This document shows positions 1 through 6,667 of a stretch of DNA of 10,705 bases, one piece after another. A program made the position numbers and the translations under genes. Position 1 is the first letter of the stretch. Each line of letters opens with the position of its first letter. The DNA lies in the NCBI GenBank assembly GCA_003486025.1, contig DNHA01000343.1, positions 272 to 10,976 on the forward strand. The letters are read 5' to 3'. Origin of the DNA: Micrococcaceae bacterium. GTDB taxonomy: Bacteria > Actinomycetota > Actinomycetes > Actinomycetales > Micrococcaceae. Below the pieces are notes generated by a model. The model was not told the DNA's origin, ran no database searches, and saw nothing but the letters and a program-made list of their open reading frames with translations.

Positions 1-1433
1 CGTTCGGTTCCGCTCACACACTTCGCATTTCGATGACTAATCAAATCGATGATCAGCTCAATGTCTCAGGTCCCACGATGGGCTTTGGGCTGAATAAGGC
101 CTATCAGTATTCCCTGGATAATGACCAGTCCGGCGAGAACGAAGGCATTGATCCAACTCTGCTCGGGCTCAACCGCTCGTACGCTGATATCCGCGATGAA
201 AACGGCAAAATCGTTTACATCATGCCGCGTAGCCGAGTCACCCCTGGCAACAACGCTGACACTCCGCTGCTTGCACCGGAGCAAATGGCTGAATTAGCCA
301 AAACCCCCTGGTCTCCAGTTACAGTTCCAGGCATGCATTCGGGTTCTGCCGGGTGGCGCGCAATGGTCGTTCCGCTGCCCACCAGTGGATTAAATGTTTT
401 TATTTCCTTACCCCTTGAAAACGTCAATGATACGGTCCAGAAAACCGCAATTCTCGTTTTATCCACCGGCCTGCTTGCCACATTGATCATGTCAATGATC
501 GCCTATGGTCTGACTTCAAGATCATTGCTTCCGCTCATTCGCGTTGAGCGCACCGCCGCGATGATTGCCGACGGCGATCTGTCTCAACGTGTACGGAATT
601 ATCCACCGGAAACAGAAGTCGGAAGGCTCTCGCGTTCCTTGAATGCCATGCTTGCGCAAATTGAGCGGGCCTTCCGCGACCGCGAGGCTTCGGAAACCAA
701 AATGCGCCGGTTCATTCAAGATGCATCCCATGAGTTGCGTACCCCCTTGGTCACCATTCAGGGCTATTCGGAGTTCTACCGCCACGGTGGACTGGCAGAT
801 CCTGAAGCCTTGGACTCGGCCATGGGCCGCATCGAAGCTGAATCCAAGCGCATGGCACATCTGGTTGAAGACCTGCTGATGCTCGCTCGCCTCGATGAAC
901 AGCGCCCGCTGGAAAAACAATCTGTAGACCTCTTGGTGCTAGGCCAGGACGCTGTGGAAGACACCAAGGTCCGCGCACCTCTGCGCAAGGTGACCTTGGT
1001 CGGTTTGGACACGAAATATCCAGCGCCTGCCAGCACCGTCGGTGACGACGCACGAATCCGCCAGGTAATCGCAAACCTGATCACCAATGCGCTGCGCTAC
1101 ACCCCGGAAGACTCAGCAATCGAGATCGCGGTGGGTGTTCGTTCCCTCGTGGCCGGCGCATTAGACGCGGTACTTGAGATTCGGGACCATGGACCGGGCA
1201 TTCCGGAAGAGGACGCCCACCGGATCTTCGAACGCTTCTACCGAGCGGACAGCTCGCGACAACGCGAGACCGGAGGCTCAGGCCTTGGCCTAGCCATTGT
1301 CGTGGCGATCGTGCAGCAGCACGGTGGCTCGGTAGCGCTCAGCGAGACTGCTGGAGGCGGAGCCACTATGGCGATCAGCCTGCCATACGTGCCCCTCCAA
1401 GAACCGCGGGAAATTGACGAGGACGGCCAGTAG
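1..1433 (+). CDS. Sensor histidine kinase, 5'-truncated by the window edge
   Basis: This is a membrane-bound two-component kinase that would autophosphorylate on histidine and pass the phosphate to a response regulator, probably encoded just upstream. The frame is open from base 3, and ten codons (FGSAHTLRIS) precede the first ATG at 33, so the true start and first membrane helix lie outside the window. Numbering from the ATG at 33: an extracytoplasmic sensor region to about residue 134, a membrane helix at about 137-160, a HAMP linker at about 161-215, and a HisKA dimerisation domain with phospho-acceptor H233 in ASHELRTP. The HATPase domain follows, with an N box around 344-358, G1 RDHGPGI (384-390), F box IFERFYRAD (398-406) and G2 GGSGLGLAI (414-422). 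All catalytic boxes are intact. The subfamily and stimulus cannot be assigned. The stop is TAG at 1431-1433. Confidence 0.95.
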   Translation, partial: FGSAHTLRISMTNQIDDQLNVSGPTMGFGLNKAYQYSLDNDQSGENEGIDPTLLGLNRSYADIRDENGKIVYIMPRSRVTPGNNADTPLLAPEQMAELAKTPWSPVTVPGMHSGSAGWRAMVVPLPTSGLNVFISLPLENVNDTVQKTAILVLSTGLLATLIMSMIAYGLTSRSLLPLIRVERTAAMIADGDLSQRVRNYPPETEVGRLSRSLNAMLAQIERAFRDREASETKMRRFIQDASHELRTPLVTIQGYSEFYRHGGLADPEALDSAMGRIEAESKRMAHLVEDLLMLARLDEQRPLEKQSVDLLVLGQDAVEDTKVRAPLRKVTLVGLDTKYPAPASTVGDDARIRQVIANLITNALRYTPEDSAIEIAVGVRSLVAGALDAVLEIRDHGPGIPEEDAHRIFERFYRADSSRQRETGGSGLGLAIVVAIVQQHGGSVALSETAGGGATMAISLPYVPLQEPREIDEDGQ

Positions 1434-1455
1434 GAAGCATCGGCTGCGCGTTGTC

Positions 1456-1506
1456 CACAATGGGCTCATGAAAGCTACGCTGCTGCTCCTGGCGGATTTA
1501 TGGTGA
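1456..1506 (+). other. Possible leaderless 12-codon leader ORF with -10-like box, overlapping a DnaA-box match
   Basis: A CACAAT hexamer (1456-1461) is followed by 6 nt and an ATG at 1468. That ATG opens a 12-codon frame, MKATLLLLADLW, stopping at TGA 1504-1506, 37 nt before the WXG100 gene. The geometry (-10-like hexamer, 6 nt, ATG) matches leaderless actinobacterial genes. The bases at 1451-1459, TTGTCCACA, also match the actinobacterial DnaA-box consensus. Either match could be chance in so short a stretch. Translation is unproven and no Shine-Dalgarno sequence is seen. Confidence 0.2.
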
Positions 1507-1543
1507 ACTCACCAATCCGATCTCCCCAAAGGCAGGATCTCCC

Positions 1544-1834
1544 ATGAGCACCTTTTCAACCAACACCGGCGAAATGCAGGTGAAGTCGCAGGCCGTCATG
1601 AACACCATCGACCGGTTGCGGTCCGAAGTCTCCACGATGCAGATGAATCTGGACCAATTGCAGAGCACCTGGCAGGGTTCGGCCGCCACCTCGTTCCAAT
1701 CGATCGTTGCCGAGTGGCGCAGCACCCATGTGCGCATTGAGGAAGCGCTAAGCAGCATTGCTACGGCGCTGAACCACGCCTCGATGCAGTACGAAGAAGT
1801 CGAACAGGTCAATACCTCGCTGTTCCGCTACTGA
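1544..1834 (+). CDS. WXG100 family (ESAT-6-like) protein
   Basis: This 96-residue protein has the size and form of the WXG100 family: two helices joined by a W-x-G turn. The turn is W43-Q44-G45, and Y83-x3-E87 near the C-terminus fits the YxxxD/E signal for type VII (ESX) export. There is no signal peptide or membrane segment, as expected for the family. Such proteins normally form helical-hairpin dimers and are secreted by an EccC-type ATPase. No partner paralogue, ecc gene or LXG toxin lies in the window, so this is an isolated copy whose role is unknown. The start is supported by AAAGGCAGGA ending 6 nt before the ATG. Histidine kinase and WXG100 genes are 110 bp apart and need not be co-transcribed. 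Confidence 0.9.
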   Translation: MSTFSTNTGEMQVKSQAVMNTIDRLRSEVSTMQMNLDQLQSTWQGSAATSFQSIVAEWRSTHVRIEEALSSIATALNHASMQYEEVEQVNTSLFRY

Positions 1835-1855
1835 TCGGTGCAGGCGGGCGCTCGG

Positions 1856-1861
1856 TACGCT
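1856..1861 (+). promoter_or_regulatory. Candidate -10 box for leaderless start of the DUF4031-HD gene
   Basis: TACGCT (1856-1861) fits the actinobacterial TANNNT -10 pattern and ends 6 nt before the ATG at 1868, so transcription would start at or next to the ATG. No good Shine-Dalgarno sequence is present, which supports a leaderless mRNA. No clear -35 box is seen. Confidence 0.45.
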
Positions 1862-1867
1862 TAGTCC

Positions 1868-2758
1868 ATGAGCTTATTGATCGACCCGCCGCGCTGGCCC
1901 GCTCACGGCACCGTCTTTTCCCACCTGGTCTCGGACTCGTCCTTAGAAGAGCTGCATCAATTCGCCCTCGCACTAGGCATCAGCCGTAGAGCCTTCGATA
2001 GGGATCACTACGATGTGCCCCGCGAACGCTACGCCGAGATTGTCTCCGCGGGTGCGCGCGAGGTCAGCGGTGGAGAACTCGCTCGGTCGCTCACGCGCTC
2101 TGGACTGCGGATTGCGGCACGCTTGCGCCCCGAACGGCTGGATCCGGCCTTGCGCAAACGCTGGGAACGTACTTTTCCCGGGCATGCTGAACTTGCGACG
2201 GTTCTTTTATCCAAGTGGAGCCAGGAACACCGCTATTATCACGATCGTGTGCATCTGCTCGCCGTACTTGAAGCACTTGATTCTCTGTGCGGCACGCAAA
2301 TTTCGGGGCAGGACCGGCTAATACTCGAATTAGCCGCCTGGTTCCATGATGCGGTTTATGAAGGCCAGAGCACCGACGAGCAGGACTCGGCCCAGCTCGC
2401 AGGACAATGCTTGCAAGGTCTTTTGCCCGAGCACACGGTAGCTTCGATCCAGCGGCTGATCATGCTGACCAGCACCCACCAACCACAGGCTGAGGTCCGG
2501 CTCGGCGCGCTATTGTGCGACGCAGACTTGGAAGTTCTGGCACGTCCTGCCCCCGCCTACCAGCGGTATACGCAGGCCGTCCGCGCCGAGTACGCGCAGG
2601 TGCCCCTGGCAGACTTCGCCCGGGGCCGGTCCAAGATACTTCGCGATTTGCTCGACAAGGACCAGTTGTTCGGCACTGCGCAGGCCCGGCAGCGCTGGGA
2701 GAGTGCTGCCCGCAGCAATTTGGCCGCTGAGCTGGAACAGCTATCCACACAGTTCTAA
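1868..2758 (+). CDS. DUF4031-HD domain metal-dependent phosphohydrolase fusion protein
   Basis: This 296-residue protein joins two parts. Residues 1-85 (starting SLLIDPPRWP, with an HYDVPRERY segment near 47-55) look like DUF4031, a small actinobacterial domain of unknown function. Residues about 105-292 resemble predicted HD-superfamily metal-dependent phosphohydrolases. Likely metal ligands are H125 and H129 in YYHDRVHL, H160-D161 in AWFHDAVYEG, H204 in TSTHQP, and D218/D220 in LCDADL. The HD part is usually a separate soluble protein of about 200 residues, and its substrate is not known. It could act on a nucleotide or other phosphate ester, but nothing here identifies one. The start is the ATG at 1868, with a leaderless-type -10 box just upstream. 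The gene follows WXG100 by 33 bp, and the strong hairpin at 2790-2826 ends the unit. Confidence 0.87.
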   Translation: MSLLIDPPRWPAHGTVFSHLVSDSSLEELHQFALALGISRRAFDRDHYDVPRERYAEIVSAGAREVSGGELARSLTRSGLRIAARLRPERLDPALRKRWERTFPGHAELATVLLSKWSQEHRYYHDRVHLLAVLEALDSLCGTQISGQDRLILELAAWFHDAVYEGQSTDEQDSAQLAGQCLQGLLPEHTVASIQRLIMLTSTHQPQAEVRLGALLCDADLEVLARPAPAYQRYTQAVRAEYAQVPLADFARGRSKILRDLLDKDQLFGTAQARQRWESAARSNLAAELEQLSTQF

Positions 2759-2789
2759 CTACGCGCTGGCCTTCGTGCCGGGTTAACGG

Positions 2790-2826
2790 CCCGAGGGCCT
2801 GCTTCAGAACGAAGCAGGCCCTCGGG
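2790..2826. terminator. Bidirectional hairpin terminator between the HD gene and groEL
   Basis: Two perfect 16-bp arms (CCCGAGGGCCTGCTTC at 2790-2805 and its complement at 2811-2826) surround a 5-nt loop (AGAAC). It lies 31 bp past the DUF4031-HD stop and 47 bp past the groEL stop, between convergent genes. The plus-strand tail is short (TTTGCT), and the minus-strand tail is weaker still. Confidence 0.88.
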
Positions 2827-2873
2827 TTTGCTAGAAAACCGCCTGAGCGGTCGCTGAGCGAGGTACGGAGAGC

Positions 2874-4625
<1,752 letters not shown>

Positions 4626-4680
4626 CTATCTGAGGTATTCTTCACGCTCCGTGCGTTGACAAACCGCGAGGGCCGAAAGG

Positions 4681-4699
4681 GTTCGATTTTAAAACGAAC
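4681..4699. repeat. Small inverted repeat in the groEL leader region
   Basis: GTTCG (4681-4685) and CGAAC (4695-4699) flank an AT-only centre (ATTTTAAAA). It lies just downstream of the CIRCE complex in the direction of groEL transcription. Its function is unknown: it could be a small leader hairpin, or chance in an AT-rich stretch. Confidence 0.4.
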
Positions 4700-4711
4700 A
4701 GCCGATCGGCA

Positions 4712-4738
4712 TTAGCAGTCGCAACGCATGAGTGCTAA
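4712..4738. promoter_or_regulatory. CIRCE operator (proximal to groEL)
   Basis: TTAGCAGTC, 9 nt, GAGTGCTAA. This matches the CIRCE consensus TTAGCACTC-N9-GAGTGCTAA with a single change in the left half. CIRCE is the binding site of the heat-shock repressor HrcA. The site lies about 200 bp upstream of the groEL ATG. Confidence 0.93.
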
Positions 4739-4743
4739 TACAA

Positions 4744-4772
4744 ATATTGGCACTCTCGCATGGCGAGTGCAA
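4744..4772 (-). promoter_or_regulatory. Candidate groEL promoter overlapping the distal CIRCE
   Basis: On the minus strand, TTGCAC (4772-4767) is followed after 17 nt by CAATAT (4749-4744), a moderate -35/-10 pair. It overlaps the CIRCE at 4747-4773, and transcription would start inside or beside the second CIRCE, so HrcA binding would block it. This would leave a leader of about 220 nt. The -10 match is weak, so the exact start is inferred. Confidence 0.4.
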
Positions 4773-4773
4773 G
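4747..4773. promoter_or_regulatory. CIRCE operator (distal to groEL)
   Basis: TTGGCACTC, 9 nt, GAGTGCAAG. The inner GCACTC/GAGTGC core is perfect, and the differences from consensus are confined to the outer three bases of each half. It lies 8 bp from the first CIRCE; the centre-to-centre distance is 35 bp. Confidence 0.92.
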
Positions 4774-4800
4774 CTGATCGGCTGTGAGCGAAGCGAAATA

Positions 4801-5403
4801 TTACTTGGAGTTCAACGTATCGTCGGCGCCAAGGACCACCGTGACACGGTTGGGAATGTTCTGAGTCTGCAAAACTTCATCGATACCTAGGACCTCGGCG
4901 GCTTTTTCTGCGGTGGTCCGGTAGGCCTCGGACATGTAATAGACGGTCGAGGTTTGCGCATCCCGGGTCCAATTGTCCGTCACGATGTTCGTAAAATCGG
5001 CCTCGGCCAATAATTCTTCACCAGCACCGGCTGTGCCTGCAATATTCGCCCCGTTGTAGACACCAATGAGCTGGCCGTACAACACATCGGCGTCATCAAT
5101 GGTGCTTGAGGGGGTAGCGCTTTCGGATGGTTCGGCACTGGGACTTGGCGAAGTTTCATTTGCAGTCGCTTCGGTATTCTGTGTCGGTTCGGAACCGCTG
5201 AGACGATCGGCGACACTCGGGCCGTAGAAGAAGCCCACTCCACCGATGAGCAACACCGCGATTGCGGACAGGACTACCCAACGAAGCTTGCTGTCCTTGC
5301 CCTTGGCGGCGGCAGACTGCGCCCAGCCGTGGGCATGATGCGACCCCACACGGGTACTAAACTCCGGAACGCGATCAAATTCGTCACGTGGGTAGTTGGT
5401 CAT
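4801..5403 (-). CDS. Membrane-anchored LytR C-terminal domain protein
   Basis: This 200-residue protein has a cytoplasmic N-terminus (1-40), one membrane helix at about 42-60 (WVVLSAIAVLLIGGVGFFYG), a Ser/Thr/Pro/Glu-rich linker (about 70-103), and a LytR_C domain (about 105-195). Domain hallmarks are VYNGANIAGTAGAGEELLAEADF (here split: VYNG at 115-118, AEADF at 133-137), a Tyr-rich strand YYMSEAYRTTAEKAAEVLG, and RVTVVLGADD near the end. No LytR-CpsA-Psr catalytic domain is present, so it is not itself a wall-polymer ligase. The domain most likely sits outside the membrane in the cell wall, where its partner is unknown. The start has AAGGAC 6 nt upstream. It lies 45 bp after the DUF3263 gene, probably in one operon. 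Confidence 0.88.
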   Translation of the reverse strand: MTNYPRDEFDRVPEFSTRVGSHHAHGWAQSAAAKGKDSKLRWVVLSAIAVLLIGGVGFFYGPSVADRLSGSEPTQNTEATANETSPSPSAEPSESATPSSTIDDADVLYGQLIGVYNGANIAGTAGAGEELLAEADFTNIVTDNWTRDAQTSTVYYMSEAYRTTAEKAAEVLGIDEVLQTQNIPNRVTVVLGADDTLNSK

Positions 5404-5425
5404 TCTTGTCCTTGCTCGAGGTCTG

Positions 5426-5441
5426 GCTGGCCGAGGCCGGC
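5426..5441 (-). repeat. Short GC-rich hairpin between the DUF3263 and LytR_C genes
   Basis: GCTGGCC (5426-5432) and GGCCGGC (5435-5441) can pair with one wobble around a very tight turn. It lies in the 45-bp gap of the presumed operon, before the LytR_C ribosome-binding site. It could adjust mRNA stability or downstream expression; it has no U-tract. Confidence 0.4.
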
Positions 5442-5448
5442 TAAGAAC

Positions 5449-5739
5449 TTAACGTTCTCCACCGACGGTACCGCTCACACGACGCTTGGTAGATCGAAGT
5501 CTACGCAACCGCTTTACCAGCATTGGGTCGTAGGCCATCGCCGCGTCCGTGTCGATCAGCTGGTTGAGCAGCTGATAGTAGTTCGTCGGCGAAATTGAGA
5601 ACTGCTTAGTGATGGCCTGTTCCTTGGCTCCGGCATATTTCCACCACAGTTTTTCCATGTTCAAGATTTGCTGCGAACGCTCATCGAGCTCTGAATCGGG
5701 ATTCATTACAAAATCCACCAAAACCTCATTGCCTGCCAT
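5449..5739 (-). CDS. DUF3263 family protein
   Basis: This 96-residue soluble protein belongs to DUF3263, a small actinobacterial family of unknown function. The typical core is visible: LDERSQQILNMEKLWWKYAGAKEQ, FSISPTNYYQLLNQLIDT and DPMLVKRLRRLR (all about residues 19-84). The tail is strongly basic (RRLRSTKRR). The order helix, then ISPTNYYQLLNQL, resembles a helix-turn-helix, so DNA binding is a reasonable but unproven guess. The start is the ATG at 5739, with GAGGTGA 5 nt upstream; a GTG at 5763 in the same frame would add eight residues but has no comparable site. It is divergent from ung and probably the first gene of an operon with the LytR_C gene. Confidence 0.88.
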   Translation of the reverse strand: MAGNEVLVDFVMNPDSELDERSQQILNMEKLWWKYAGAKEQAITKQFSISPTNYYQLLNQLIDTDAAMAYDPMLVKRLRRLRSTKRRVSGTVGGER

Positions 5740-5790
5740 GCGTCTCACCTCTTCCTTGAACACCGATTAGCCGGGTCTCTTTATGCTTTC

Positions 5791-5822
5791 ATATCCACAC
5801 ATGGTGGACACACCACCGATAT
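5791..5822. repeat. Nested inverted repeats in the DUF3263-ung intergenic region
   Basis: Outer arms ATATC (5791-5795) and GATAT (5818-5822) enclose GGTGG-ACACA-CCACC (5803-5817) and a CCAC/GTGG pair (5795-5798/5804-5807). The block starts near the expected transcription start of the DUF3263 operon. It could be an operator or a 5' leader hairpin. Confidence 0.4.
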
Positions 5823-5826
5823 TCTA
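5821..5826 (-). promoter_or_regulatory. Candidate -10 box of the DUF3263-LytR_C operon
   Basis: On the minus strand, TAGAAT (5826-5821) is a near-consensus -10 within GGTTAGAATATCGG. It would start transcription about 75 nt upstream of the DUF3263 ATG. No convincing -35 box is seen at the right distance. Confidence 0.45.
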
Positions 5827-5880
5827 ACCAATCAATGAACTCGATGCCGTGTAACGCGGCACAACCGCGCCGGAAACGGG

Positions 5881-5886
5881 CAGAAT
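5881..5886 (+). promoter_or_regulatory. Candidate -10 box for leaderless ung
   Basis: CAGAAT (5881-5886) differs from TAGAAT at its first base and ends 7 nt before the ung ATG. No Shine-Dalgarno sequence precedes the ATG, so the mRNA is probably leaderless or nearly so. Confidence 0.4.
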
Positions 5887-5893
5887 AGTTGAT

Positions 5894-6667
5894 ATGGACA
5901 ACCAACAGCCAGCGCTCTTTGAGGCTCCCGCCCCGCAGCCTCTGCCGGTATATTCAGCCACTGACTTCCCGTTCTATTTTGGTTCGAAATCACTAGCCAG
6001 CAACGGGTTTATCGCAGAAGACTGGGTATCGACGTTGGAGCCGCTTGATGGCCTGTTGCAGGATATCGCCCTGCAATTAGCTCTGCGTTCGCAAGCTGGG
6101 GAGCAGATCTTGCCGGCCCCAGAGGTGATGTTGCGCGCACTGTCGCTTCCCCTGGCCAAAATCAAAGTTCTGATTATCGGCCAAGACCCTTATCCAACCC
6201 CAGGGCACGCAAACGGCCTCGCCTTCGCCGCAGAGAAAAATGTTCGGCCGCTGCCTCGCAGTTTACGAAATATCTATAAGGAGCTCCGCTCCGACCTTGG
6301 GGTACCCGAAGCTCCTGATCCGGATCTCAGCCCTTGGCACGAACAAGGGGTCTTGTTGCTTAATCAGGTTTTCTCGGTGACAGCCGGGCAGGCTGGAAGC
6401 CATCAGAAGCTTGGCTGGGCACCGGTTGTCGTGGCGATTATCGCCGCGCTCAATTCACGCAAAAATCCGGCAGTCGCCGTATTGTGGGGAGCGCACGCGC
6501 AAAAATTGAGTCCGCTGATGGGCAATATGCCGCAGGTGCACAGCGTCCACCCTTCTCCGTTATCGGCCAGCCGGGGCTTCTTTGGCTCAAAACCCTTCTC
6601 CCAAATCAATAGGCACCTGACCGATTCTGGTCAGGTGCCTATCAATTGGAAGCTACCGGCCGCCTAA
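5894..6667 (+). CDS. ung: Uracil-DNA glycosylase, family 1
   Basis: This cytosolic base-excision repair enzyme removes uracil arising from cytosine deamination or dUTP misincorporation. It has 257 residues, normal for family 1. The water-activating motif is GQDPY at 96-100 with catalytic D98, followed by P101 where the E. coli enzyme has His; the rest, TPGHANGLAFA, includes the uracil-stacking F111. LLNQVFSV (155-162) carries the uracil-binding N157. The leucine-loop motif HPSPLSASRGFFG (219-231) includes the catalytic H219. All key residues are present. The start ATG at 5894 has a leaderless-type -10 box. The last 20 codons contain a perfect 14-bp hairpin, and the TAA stop (6665-6667) overlaps the stop of the convergent exporter gene. 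Confidence 0.98.
   Translation: MDNQQPALFEAPAPQPLPVYSATDFPFYFGSKSLASNGFIAEDWVSTLEPLDGLLQDIALQLALRSQAGEQILPAPEVMLRALSLPLAKIKVLIIGQDPYPTPGHANGLAFAAEKNVRPLPRSLRNIYKELRSDLGVPEAPDPDLSPWHEQGVLLLNQVFSVTAGQAGSHQKLGWAPVVVAIIAALNSRKNPAVAVLWGAHAQKLSPLMGNMPQVHSVHPSPLSASRGFFGSKPFSQINRHLTDSGQVPINWKLPAA
6609..6642. terminator. Hairpin terminator embedded in the 3' end of ung
   Basis: ATAGGCACCTGACC (6609-6622), a 6-nt loop GATTCT, and the exact complement (6629-6642) form a perfect 14-bp stem inside the ung reading frame. Seen from the minus strand, it lies about 20 nt after the exporter stop and is followed by ATTGATTT, so it best fits termination of that transcript. In the plus direction its tail, ATCAATTGG, is a poor U-tract. 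Confidence 0.72.

Larger units (their letters stand above)
4698..4785. repeat. Long inverted repeat bracketing both CIRCE elements
   Basis: ACAGCCGATCGGC (4698-4710) and GCTGATCGGCTGT (4773-4785) are inverted copies with one mismatch, a G-U pair in RNA. They enclose the two CIRCE operators almost symmetrically: the repeat centre is near 4741.5 and the mean CIRCE centre near 4742.5. The left arm holds a perfect 10-bp palindrome, GCCGATCGGC (4701-4710). In a minus-strand read-through transcript from the LytR_C gene, the distal arm would be followed by TCGTTTT, so a terminator-like role is possible. Confidence 0.7.

Noticed and set aside
2739..2747. Further DnaA-box-like sequences (CTATCCACA here, ATATCCACA near 5791)
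   Set aside because: Each has a mismatch, they are far apart, and one lies in a coding region, so they do not form an origin-like cluster.
1544..2758. A type VII secretion or contact-dependent toxin locus
   Set aside because: Only one WXG100 gene is present. The neighbouring HD protein shows no toxin, LXG or immunity features.
4656..4694. Plus-strand TTGACA at 4656-4661 as a promoter
   Set aside because: No -10 box stands 16-19 nt downstream, and no plus-strand gene follows.
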